A stretch of 64,000 nt of DNA from Desulfomonile tiedjei DSM 6799 (GTDB taxonomy: Bacteria > Desulfobacterota > Desulfomonilia > Desulfomonilales > Desulfomonilaceae), in assembly GCF_000266945.1 (NCBI RefSeq), contig NC_018025.1, positions 2,976,001-3,040,000 of the forward strand. The letters run 5' to 3'. Position numbers and translations under genes: made by a program. Shown here in pieces: positions 17,841 through 24,835 of the stretch (positions within the stretch are counted from its first letter, which is position 1; the number at the start of each line of letters is the position of its first letter). A model generated the notes under the pieces. It saw only the letters and a list, made by a program, of their open reading frames with translations. It was not told the DNA's origin and did no database searches.

Positions 17841-18671
17841 ATGAAATGGAATGAAGATGCAGAGACCGCAATAGCGAAAGTGCCGTTCTTTGTCCGGCGC
17901 CGCGTTCGGAAACGGGTCGAAGAAGAAGCTGCTCGTCGCGGTTCCGATCGCGTGACTATGGATCATGTTACCGCGTGCAAACGGAAGTACCTGGAAAACA
18001 TGGATGAAGAAGTAAAGGGATTTCAAGTTGAATCCTGCTTCGGCCCAAGTGGTTGCCCAAACAGAGTTTTGCAGGAAGACGGCCTCGGGAATGAACTCGA
18101 GAAGCTCTTCTCGGATGAAAAGATGAGGGATTTCCTGAAATCCAAAGTGAGCGGCCCCCTCAAATTGCATCACGAATTCCGCGCATGTTTGTCGGACTGT
18201 CCCAACGCGTGTTCGCGACCGCAGATTGCAGATCTGGGGATTATCGCCGCAGCGCGGCCATCGATTGTGAGCTTTCATTGTACCGGATGTGCAGCGTGTG
18301 TGGCAGTTTGCAAGGAAAGAGCCATAGAATTGGATTCTCTCACCGGGGAAGCGCGCATTGACTTCGATAAATGTCTATCTTGCGGCCAATGCGTGAAAGT
18401 CTGCCCTGCCGGCGCGCTTGAAACGGATGTGAAAGGTTACCGCATATTGCTTGGGGGAAAGCTTGGCCGACATCCGCAATTGGCGCAAGAAATAGAAGGA
18501 ATATGGTCAAAAGAACAAGTGGTGCGCGTAGTGAAGAAATGTATCGAACACTATAAAACTCACAATTCCGAGGGGGAACGTTTTGGAGAAGTGCTGAACG
18601 CGACAGGCTTGGATTTCCTGTCAGATCGGGATTCCGATCCAGAAGAACAAGCGAAAGTGAAAAAAATCTGA
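17841..18671 (+). CDS. PCP_red domain / siroheme-[4Fe-4S] / 2x[4Fe-4S] ferredoxin fusion
   Basis: 276 residues. The N-terminal 45 residues (KVPFFVRRRVRKRVEEEA) match the small PCP_red domain found at the end of protochlorophyllide reductase subunits. Next comes a low-molecular-weight sulfite/nitrite-reductase-like part with the siroheme-cluster signature C-x5-C (CFGPSGC) and C-x3-C (CLSDCPNAC). Two ferredoxin clusters follow: CTGCAACVAVC and CLSCGQCVKVC. It should bind siroheme and three Fe-S clusters and reduce nitrite, sulfite or a related N/S oxide in the cytoplasm. The operator and hcp neighbour favour a nitrogen-oxide substrate. Start ATG at 17841 is preceded by GGAGAAGCAGGT. Confidence 0.85.
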   Translation: MKWNEDAETAIAKVPFFVRRRVRKRVEEEAARRGSDRVTMDHVTACKRKYLENMDEEVKGFQVESCFGPSGCPNRVLQEDGLGNELEKLFSDEKMRDFLKSKVSGPLKLHHEFRACLSDCPNACSRPQIADLGIIAAARPSIVSFHCTGCAACVAVCKERAIELDSLTGEARIDFDKCLSCGQCVKVCPAGALETDVKGYRILLGGKLGRHPQLAQEIEGIWSKEQVVRVVKKCIEHYKTHNSEGERFGEVLNATGLDFLSDRDSDPEEQAKVKKI

Positions 18672-18675
18672 ATTG

Positions 18676-18689
18676 TTGACTTAAGTCAA
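18676..18689. promoter_or_regulatory. HcpR/FNR-type operator 2, before hcp
   Basis: TTGAC-TTAA-GTCAA, a perfect 5-bp inverted repeat with a 4-nt centre. Its centre (18682.5) is 29.5 nt before TATTCT at 18712, the same geometry as operator 1. Placed at -41.5 it would act as a class II activator site for hcp. Confidence 0.82.
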
Positions 18690-18711
18690 AGCAAGCAAAT
18701 CGACAAGAATT

Positions 18712-18717
18712 TATTCT
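18712..18717 (+). promoter_or_regulatory. hcp: -10 hexamer for hcp
   Basis: TATTCT followed by TTAG, about 70 nt before the hcp ATG. The implied start is near 18724, leaving a leader of about 63 nt. Confidence 0.6.
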
Positions 18718-18786
18718 TTAGAAAAAGACAACGGAGTTTCTGAACTTCAACCGGGTTGCCGGACACATCGCCAGGAGGGAAACAAA

Positions 18787-20427
18787 ATGAAAGAAGACAT
18801 GTTTTGCTATCAATGTGAACAAACAGCTTTCGGAACGGGATGCACCAAGGTCGGCGTTTGCGGAAAATCGGCCGAAGTCGCCAATCTCCACGATTTACTC
18901 ACCTATGCCCTGCAAGGGCTCTCGTTGTATGCCGTCGAGGGGCGCAAAGTGGGAGTTGTGGATCGAGAAGCGAACGTGTTTACCGTGCAAGCTATGTTTT
19001 CCACGCTGACCAATGTGGATTTCGACGAAGATCGTTTCGTGCCTCTTGTCAGACAGGCGGTTGCCTTAAGAGAATCCCTCAAGGAGAAGGTGAGAGCAGC
19101 CGGAGGTAAAGTCGATTTTTCCGAAGATGCGGCAACGTTTCAACCCGCCGGAGACAAAGCCGGAATGATCGCGCAGGGACAACAGGTGGGATTTCGCGAT
19201 GACGGCAAAGAGAATCCCGATATACGCTCTCTGAAACACATCCTCATCCTCGGCCTCAGAGGAGTTTCGGCATATGCCGATCACGCACAGATTCTCGGAC
19301 AGGAAGACGATGCAGTGTATGCATTCGTTCACGAGGGACTGGCTGCTACGCTTCGGCACGATCTTGGCCTGGAGGACTGGGTAGGGCTGGTTCTCAAGTG
19401 TGGAGAGATCAATCTCAGGGCGATGGAACTGCTGGATGCAGGCAACACCGGGATTTACGGACATCCTGTACCGACCAAAGTCCCGCTCGGCCATCGTAAA
19501 GGTAAAGCGATCCTCGTTTCCGGGCACGATCTGAAAGATCTGGAAATGCTGCTCCGGCAGACTGAAGGAAAAGGAATCACGATCTACACCCACGGAGAAA
19601 TGCTTCCGACCCACGGCTATCCGGAACTGAAGAAATATCAGCATTTCTATGGGCATTACGGAACAGCGTGGCAGAACCAGAGAAAAGAGTTTGCCGAATT
19701 TCCCGGCGCGATTCTCATGACCACAAACTGTATCCAGAGACCCAAAGAAACCTATATGGATAACATCTTTACCACAGGGCTGGTTGGCTGGCCCGGTGCA
19801 AAGCACATTGGAGATAAGGATTTTTCACCGGTGATCCAAAAGGCTCTCGAAATGCCGGGTTTCAGCGACGACGTGAATGGAAAAGCAGTCACCTGCGGTT
19901 TCGGGAGGAATGCTGTCATGTCCGTGGCAGGCGCTGTAATCGATGCAGTGAAACAGGGAGCCATTCGGCACTTCTTCCTTGTCGCAGGCTGTGATGGCGC
20001 AAAACCGGGAAGAAACTACTATACCGAATTCGTGGAGAAAGTTCCCCAGGATTGCGTGGTGCTCACCCTCGCATGTGGAAAATTCCGTTTCTTCGACAAA
20101 GACCTGGGAGATATCGGAGGCATTCCACGGCTCCTGGATGTCGGGCAGTGCAATGACTCGTACTCGGCAATTCAGATAGCCGTTGCTCTCGCCAATGCGT
20201 TTAACGTAGGCGTCAATGAACTGCCTCTCTCCATGGTCCTGTCGTGGTACGAGCAGAAAGCAGTCGCGATTCTTCTGACCCTGCTACACCTGGGAATCAA
20301 GGGAATCCGTCTCGGACCGAGCCTGCCTGCGTTTATTAGCCCGAATGTGCTGGATGTGCTCGTGAAGAATTTTGACATCAAACCTATCAGCACCCCGGAT
20401 GAGGATTTGAAGGCGATCCTGGGGTGA
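18787..20427 (+). CDS. hcp: Hybrid cluster protein (Hcp)
   Basis: 546 residues, full length. The N-terminus carries C-x2-C-x8-C-x5-C (CYQC...CTKVGVC), the spacing of Hcp from strict anaerobes and not that of enterobacterial Hcp. Further ligands to the Fe4S2O2 hybrid cluster are seen in the C-terminal half, including VAGCDGAK and LACGKFRF. Hcp reduces NO to N2O (earlier described as hydroxylamine reduction) in the cytoplasm. Start ATG at 18787 follows AGGAGGGAAACAAA. The -41.5 operator upstream and the HD and Fe-S genes downstream suggest an operon hcp-HD-ferredoxin, with the Fe-S protein as a likely electron donor. Confidence 0.96.
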   Translation: MKEDMFCYQCEQTAFGTGCTKVGVCGKSAEVANLHDLLTYALQGLSLYAVEGRKVGVVDREANVFTVQAMFSTLTNVDFDEDRFVPLVRQAVALRESLKEKVRAAGGKVDFSEDAATFQPAGDKAGMIAQGQQVGFRDDGKENPDIRSLKHILILGLRGVSAYADHAQILGQEDDAVYAFVHEGLAATLRHDLGLEDWVGLVLKCGEINLRAMELLDAGNTGIYGHPVPTKVPLGHRKGKAILVSGHDLKDLEMLLRQTEGKGITIYTHGEMLPTHGYPELKKYQHFYGHYGTAWQNQRKEFAEFPGAILMTTNCIQRPKETYMDNIFTTGLVGWPGAKHIGDKDFSPVIQKALEMPGFSDDVNGKAVTCGFGRNAVMSVAGAVIDAVKQGAIRHFFLVAGCDGAKPGRNYYTEFVEKVPQDCVVLTLACGKFRFFDKDLGDIGGIPRLLDVGQCNDSYSAIQIAVALANAFNVGVNELPLSMVLSWYEQKAVAILLTLLHLGIKGIRLGPSLPAFISPNVLDVLVKNFDIKPISTPDEDLKAILG

Positions 20428-20483
20428 GTCGGTATGGGGCGGCGATCAGTCGCCCCTCTTCAAAGGGAAGGGAGGACGAGACC

Positions 20484-21245
20484 ATGAAGTGCCCGGGCCA
20501 AGATCCCAGATTCTGGAAGTTCGATGCAATATTCGATGCAGAGTGTCCGAAGTGCGGTTCCACGGTGGAATTCTTCAAAGATGAAACCCGACGCAGATGC
20601 AAGAAATGCGGGCACCAGGTGTTGAACCCCAAGATGGATTTCGGCTGCGCGACGCACTGCAAATTCGCCGAGCACTGCTTCGGAGATCTTCCTCCCGAAT
20701 TGGTGAAGCAAAAAGAGGATCTCTTCAAAGACCGCGTCGCCGTCGAGATGAAGATGTATTTCAAGAACGATTTCAAGCGTATCGGACATTCTGCCAAGGT
20801 GGCTCGCTATGCCGAACGCCTTGTCCAGGAAGAAAAGGGAGATCCGGCAATAACACTCTCAGCGGCTTACTTGCATGATATCGGAGCTCGTCAGGCTCAG
20901 GAGAAATACAAAAGCGCAGACGCTGAGTATCAGGAGCTTGAGGGACCCCCCGTTGCCAGGGAAATACTCTCCAAACTGGACGCCGCTGAGCCTCTTATTG
21001 AGGAAGTGTGTGACATCATTGGACATCATCACCATCCGAGGCCGAATGAATCAACAAATTTCAAGATAGTGTACGACGCGGATCTCATTGCCAATCTGGA
21101 AGAGAAACAGAAGAAATCCTCTCTGGGGCCGGATCGACTCATGGAACAGTTCGATTCGCAATTTCTAACCAAAAGCGGACGGGAACTCGCCCGCAGCATC
21201 CTCTTCAATGAGGGAAACGGCAACGCTCCATCGAATCAGGCGTGA
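20484..21245 (+). CDS. Zinc-ribbon HD-domain phosphohydrolase-like protein
   Basis: 253 residues. An N-terminal zinc ribbon (CPKC...CKKC, about 13-36) and a further Cys group (CATHCKFAEHC, about 50-60) precede an HD domain with GHSAKVARYA, YLHDIGA (the HD pair) and IIGHHHHP. HD proteins cleave phosphoesters, often of nucleotides; here the substrate is unknown. Start ATG at 20484 has GGGAGGACGAG upstream; an earlier in-frame start at 20424 overlaps hcp and lacks a ribosome site. Its place 56 nt after hcp suggests a conserved role in the nitrosative-stress unit. Confidence 0.85.
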   Translation: MKCPGQDPRFWKFDAIFDAECPKCGSTVEFFKDETRRRCKKCGHQVLNPKMDFGCATHCKFAEHCFGDLPPELVKQKEDLFKDRVAVEMKMYFKNDFKRIGHSAKVARYAERLVQEEKGDPAITLSAAYLHDIGARQAQEKYKSADAEYQELEGPPVAREILSKLDAAEPLIEEVCDIIGHHHHPRPNESTNFKIVYDADLIANLEEKQKKSSLGPDRLMEQFDSQFLTKSGRELARSILFNEGNGNAPSNQA

Positions 21246-21278
21246 CCTCGACGAAGCAATCCGAAAGGAGACTCCACA

Positions 21279-22025
21279 ATGAAAGTAAAACGTAAGATAA
21301 TAGAGATAGATCAAGAACTGTGTAATGGCTGCGGCCAGTGTATTACTTCCTGTGCCGAGGGCGCCTTGAAAATAGAGGATGGAAAAGCGAAGCTCGTAGC
21401 GGAAAAATATTGTGACGGACTCGGAGCCTGCCTGGGAGAATGCCCCACCGGCGCTCTACAGGTGATCGAACGGGAATCGGAGGATTTTGACGAAGCAGCG
21501 GTGCACGAACACTTGGAAAAGATGAAATCAAAGGCTCAGCCGGAGGAAAATCTTGCATGCGGCTGCCCGTCTGCAGCACTCATGAGCTTTTCAAAAGTCT
21601 GCGCGAGCACAGAGGAAACCACAGGAAACGTCAGTGCTGTTTCAGCCCTGAGCCATTGGCCGGTGCAAATTCGTCTCGTTCCGCCAACAGCTCCGTTTCT
21701 CAAGAATGCCGATCTCCTGGTGGCAGCAGACTGCACTCCTGTGGCCTATCCCATGTTTCATAGAGATTTCCTCGCGGGAAAAACCGTCATGATCGGATGC
21801 CCCAAATTCGATGATGCTCAAGCCTACGTTGAGAAATTTGCTCAGGTGTTTCAGGCTAACAACATTAGAAGCATCACCGTGGTTGTAATGGAAGTCCCCT
21901 GTTGTTCCGGATTGCCTCTTATTGTTCGTAAAGGGATGCAAATGGCCGGAAAAGATATTCCAATGGAACAAATTGTGATCAGTGCAAGAGGTCAAGTGAT
22001 CAGAAAACAAAAACTCGTTGCCTAA
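21279..22025 (+). CDS. [4Fe-4S] ferredoxin-type protein of the hcp cluster
   Basis: 248 residues. The N-terminus holds CNGCGQCITSC and a second, altered set CDGLGACLGEC, typical of two-cluster proteins found next to hcp. A middle CGCPS motif and a C-terminal alpha/beta part (KTVMIGCPKFDD, VVVMEVPCCSGLP) follow, with Cys residues that could bind another cluster. Probably an electron carrier to Hcp. Ribosome site AAAGGAG lies about 7-8 nt before the ATG; it begins 33 nt after the HD gene, so co-translation is likely. Confidence 0.85.
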   Translation: MKVKRKIIEIDQELCNGCGQCITSCAEGALKIEDGKAKLVAEKYCDGLGACLGECPTGALQVIERESEDFDEAAVHEHLEKMKSKAQPEENLACGCPSAALMSFSKVCASTEETTGNVSAVSALSHWPVQIRLVPPTAPFLKNADLLVAADCTPVAYPMFHRDFLAGKTVMIGCPKFDDAQAYVEKFAQVFQANNIRSITVVVMEVPCCSGLPLIVRKGMQMAGKDIPMEQIVISARGQVIRKQKLVA

Positions 22026-22105
22026 TAGAAAGAATACTAATTCTTACGAAGATTATAGCAAATGACAGAATTTTTGTCCGATTGCGAAAAGTGCTTCTTA
22101 AAAAT

Positions 22106-22190
22106 TGGTGGGTGTCGGCCTCCGTGCCGGCACATTTTTAAAAACAAATCAACCAGTTCGGTCCGGCAGGGGACGCCGGCCCCTACCGTT
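22106..22190 (+). repeat. Dispersed repeat B, copy 2 (partial)
   Basis: Begins GGTGGGTGTCGGCCTCCGTG and contains GGCAGGGGACGCCGG, matching the left two thirds of the copy at 15741-15850, in the same orientation. The ATCTTGTATTGAAGCATG end is absent. Confidence 0.65.
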
Positions 22191-22338
22191 CCTCACAACG
22201 GGTAGGGTGTTCAAAAGGTCAGAAATTATGTCAACTGCTATAGTATTGTCGGTGAGGGAAGAGAAGAAAACGTACTAGACCTTTTCAATTAATGCGTTCG
22301 GCTGTCATGCACATTAGCGGAAATCACTGTCCGATATG

Positions 22339-22393
22339 CCCGTCGACTACCAATGTTCCCCGTCAGGAATTTGGTCTGCTCGACGGGTTTTTT
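22339..22393 (+). terminator. Intrinsic terminator in the norZ leader
   Basis: CCCGTCGA (22339-22346) pairs with TCGACGGG (22380-22387), followed directly by six T. The 33-nt loop can extend the stem (TTCC with GGAA, CCAA with TTGG). It ends only 37 nt before the norZ ATG and more than 300 nt after the previous gene, so it looks like a leader attenuator or the end of a small RNA, not an operon end. Confidence 0.7.
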
Positions 22394-22430
22394 GTTTATG
22401 CTCGTACCAGTTGATCCGGGAGGGGTGCTT

Positions 22431-24707
22431 ATGAACATGAATGCTTTGAAGTGGGCGGCTATTCTCACCTTTGTCATATCTCTCATCGTTCTCATTTTGG
22501 GAGGGGTCTTCACGCAAGGAGAGCTTCCCCCATATCCGGGAAAGGTCGTCGGACCGAATGGAGAAGTCCTGTTTACCAAGAAGGATATTTTGGCCGGTCA
22601 GGATGTTTTCCAGCAAAGGGGGCTGATGGATCACGGGAGTGTCTGGGGGCACGGTTCTCAGAGGGGACCCGAATTCTCTGCGACCAGTCTGCGACTCGAA
22701 AGTGAGGTCGTCAGAGATTATGTGAGCAAACAGGATTACGGAAAAGGATATGCCGAACTCGACGATCTCCAGAAAGAGATTGTGGACTTGAAGACTGTCA
22801 GGGAAATACGAACCAATCGATACGATCCAGCCACGAATACTTTGACTCTGACGGAATCCCAAGTCCTTGCTCTTCAGAAAGTCGTCGAATTCTGGAACAC
22901 CATGTTCGAGAAAGGAGAAGTACGATACGGATTTCTCCCGAACACCATATCGTCACCCCAGGATAGACTGGAAATAGGCCGATTCTTTTTCTGGACAGCG
23001 TGGGTTGCATCTACGAATCGGCCGGGGAAAACGTATTCTTTTACCAATAATTGGCCGGCAGACAGGACCGTAGGCAATGTTCCCACAGCAGAGACCTATC
23101 TGTGGAGTCTGGGGGGCATTCTGGCGTTGTTTATCTCGCTGGGCATTTTCATCTTCATGGTACATCACTACGGTATCTGGTACGGGCCTGCACGAGGAGT
23201 AGAACTCGGCCAGAGACTCATCGACATGCCCCTTACTTCCAGCCAGCGGAAAGCAGCGAAGTTTTTTCTCGTGGTTATCCTGCTGTTTTTGATGCAGACG
23301 AATTTCGGCGGTCTCCTGGCTCATTACACCATTCACCCGGCAAGTTTCTATTTCCAGTTTATCGCGGACTGGATACCTTACAGTTGGGCCAAAACATGGC
23401 ACCTGCAGCTCGCCGTATTTTGGATAATGACGACATGGATTGCTTCGGCCATCTACATCGCGCCCATTATGGGAGGCATAGAGCCGAAAAAACAGGGATT
23501 AACGGTCGAATTGCTGTTCATTGCAGTCCTTCTGGTTGCAGGAGGGAGTCTCATTGGAGAAGTGGCCGGAATTAAAGGCTATCTTGGAGATATGTGGTTC
23601 TGGTTCGGCCATCAGGGATGGGAATTCCTGGAGCTTGGAAGGGTCTGGCAGCTTCTACTCTTCTTTGGATTAATTGCATGGCTGATCATTGTGTACAGGC
23701 CGATTTCCAACCATATCAGATTGAAGCACCGAGATGAGTTTACCTCGCTCCTTATCTTTTACGTCATCAGTTCGGTGCTCATCGTATTATTCTTCGGCTT
23801 CGGATTGCTGTACGGCAAGGGCACACATTTGAGTGTTGCAGATTATTGGCGATGGTTCGTGATACACATCTGGGTGGAAAGCATTTTCGAATTTTTCGGG
23901 ATCGCCGTGATTTCGTTGCTTCTCGTCAGTCTGGGTCTTGCCTCCGCCAGAGGCGCTCTCATGGTGGCATACTTTACTGCAGCCATCACTTTTCTCAGTG
24001 GAATTCTCGGAACCGCACACCATTTCTTCTGGTTCGGGCAGCCTTCTTTTTGGCTCGCGGTTGGATCGGTTTTCTCTTCTCTCGAACCGATCCCGCTCTT
24101 CGGTCTGGTCGTGAGAGGTCTCCTGGAATACAGATCTATCACTAAAGAAGGGGTTGATTTTCCCTACAAGTGGCCGCTGTATTTCCTTGTGGCATCATCT
24201 TTCTGGAATTTCATGGGGGCTGCGGTGTTCGGGTTCTTGATCAATCTCCCGGTGGTCAATTATTTCGAACATGGGACGTACCTGACCATGAATCACGGAC
24301 ATGCTGCGCTGTTTGGCGTTTTCGGCATGCTCTCCATAGCTCTCTTGCTTTTCTCCTGGCGAGGCATGGTAGATAAAGCTCACTGGAACGACAAAATACT
24401 CAAGGTGAGTTTCTGGGGTTTCAACGGCGGCCTTGGACTCCTCACATTCGGCACGTTGTTTCCGGTAGGAATTCTCCAGACCTGGACGAGCTACAGCCAA
24501 GCGCTTTGGGTCGCAAGGGACGCATCATTCTTCGAGAGACCGTTTGTTCAAGTCGTGGGGACGTTACGAGTGATACCCGATCTGATCATCATCCTGGTGG
24601 GGGTTGTACCGCTCTTCTATTTTCTCTTCACAACCTATCCGTACCTCAAAGCAGTGGGAATCAAGGAGGGTGAATCTGTGTGGGAACGTCTGGGAATGGA
24701 ATTGTGA
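22431..24707 (+). CDS. norZ: Quinol-dependent nitric oxide reductase (qNOR)
   Basis: 758 residues: an N-terminal periplasmic extension after the first membrane helix, as in single-subunit qNOR, then about 13 further helices of the haem-copper-oxidase fold. Family marks include HIWVE (His479, Glu483) and GTAHHFFWFG (His530/His531, FeB ligands) in place of a CuB site, plus NHGHAALFGVFGM near residue 622. It reduces 2 NO to N2O at the membrane using quinol. Start is the ATG at 22431, with GGGAGGGG about 6 nt upstream; the open frame to 22353 covers the terminator hairpin and is not coding. It is the last plus-strand gene of the NO-response island and the only one with an attenuator-like leader. 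Confidence 0.95.
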   Translation: MNMNALKWAAILTFVISLIVLILGGVFTQGELPPYPGKVVGPNGEVLFTKKDILAGQDVFQQRGLMDHGSVWGHGSQRGPEFSATSLRLESEVVRDYVSKQDYGKGYAELDDLQKEIVDLKTVREIRTNRYDPATNTLTLTESQVLALQKVVEFWNTMFEKGEVRYGFLPNTISSPQDRLEIGRFFFWTAWVASTNRPGKTYSFTNNWPADRTVGNVPTAETYLWSLGGILALFISLGIFIFMVHHYGIWYGPARGVELGQRLIDMPLTSSQRKAAKFFLVVILLFLMQTNFGGLLAHYTIHPASFYFQFIADWIPYSWAKTWHLQLAVFWIMTTWIASAIYIAPIMGGIEPKKQGLTVELLFIAVLLVAGGSLIGEVAGIKGYLGDMWFWFGHQGWEFLELGRVWQLLLFFGLIAWLIIVYRPISNHIRLKHRDEFTSLLIFYVISSVLIVLFFGFGLLYGKGTHLSVADYWRWFVIHIWVESIFEFFGIAVISLLLVSLGLASARGALMVAYFTAAITFLSGILGTAHHFFWFGQPSFWLAVGSVFSSLEPIPLFGLVVRGLLEYRSITKEGVDFPYKWPLYFLVASSFWNFMGAAVFGFLINLPVVNYFEHGTYLTMNHGHAALFGVFGMLSIALLLFSWRGMVDKAHWNDKILKVSFWGFNGGLGLLTFGTLFPVGILQTWTSYSQALWVARDASFFERPFVQVVGTLRVIPDLIIILVGVVPLFYFLFTTYPYLKAVGIKEGESVWERLGMEL

Positions 24708-24777
24708 ATCCACGAAGGAATTTCCGCAAAGGAGGATATTACACGGACTTGCGATCAAGATAGTTCTCATTATGACG

Positions 24778-24811
24778 ACAGCACTGACCTGCGCAGTCAG
24801 GTCAGTACTGT
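24778..24811. terminator. Bidirectional hairpin between convergent genes
   Basis: ACAGCACTGACCTG and CAGGTCAGTACTGT form a 14-position stem with one mismatch around a 6-nt loop. It lies between norZ and the convergent TraB-like gene. There is no long T-run on either side, so it is a weak or factor-assisted terminator. Confidence 0.5.
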
Positions 24812-24835
24812 TAGCACCTTGAATGCAAAATCATA

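Larger units (their letters stand above)
22026..22430. other. Long leader region before norZ
   Basis: About 400 nt. It contains a partial copy of repeat B (22106-22190), no supported gene, and an intrinsic terminator at 22339-22393 just before the norZ ribosome site. A single GTCAA half-site at 22230-22234 lacks its partner, so no full operator is claimed. Confidence 0.55.

Noticed and set aside
22230-22234. GTCAA half-site in the norZ leader
   Set aside because: The matching TTGAC half is absent and no -10 hexamer sits at the spacing seen at the two good operators.
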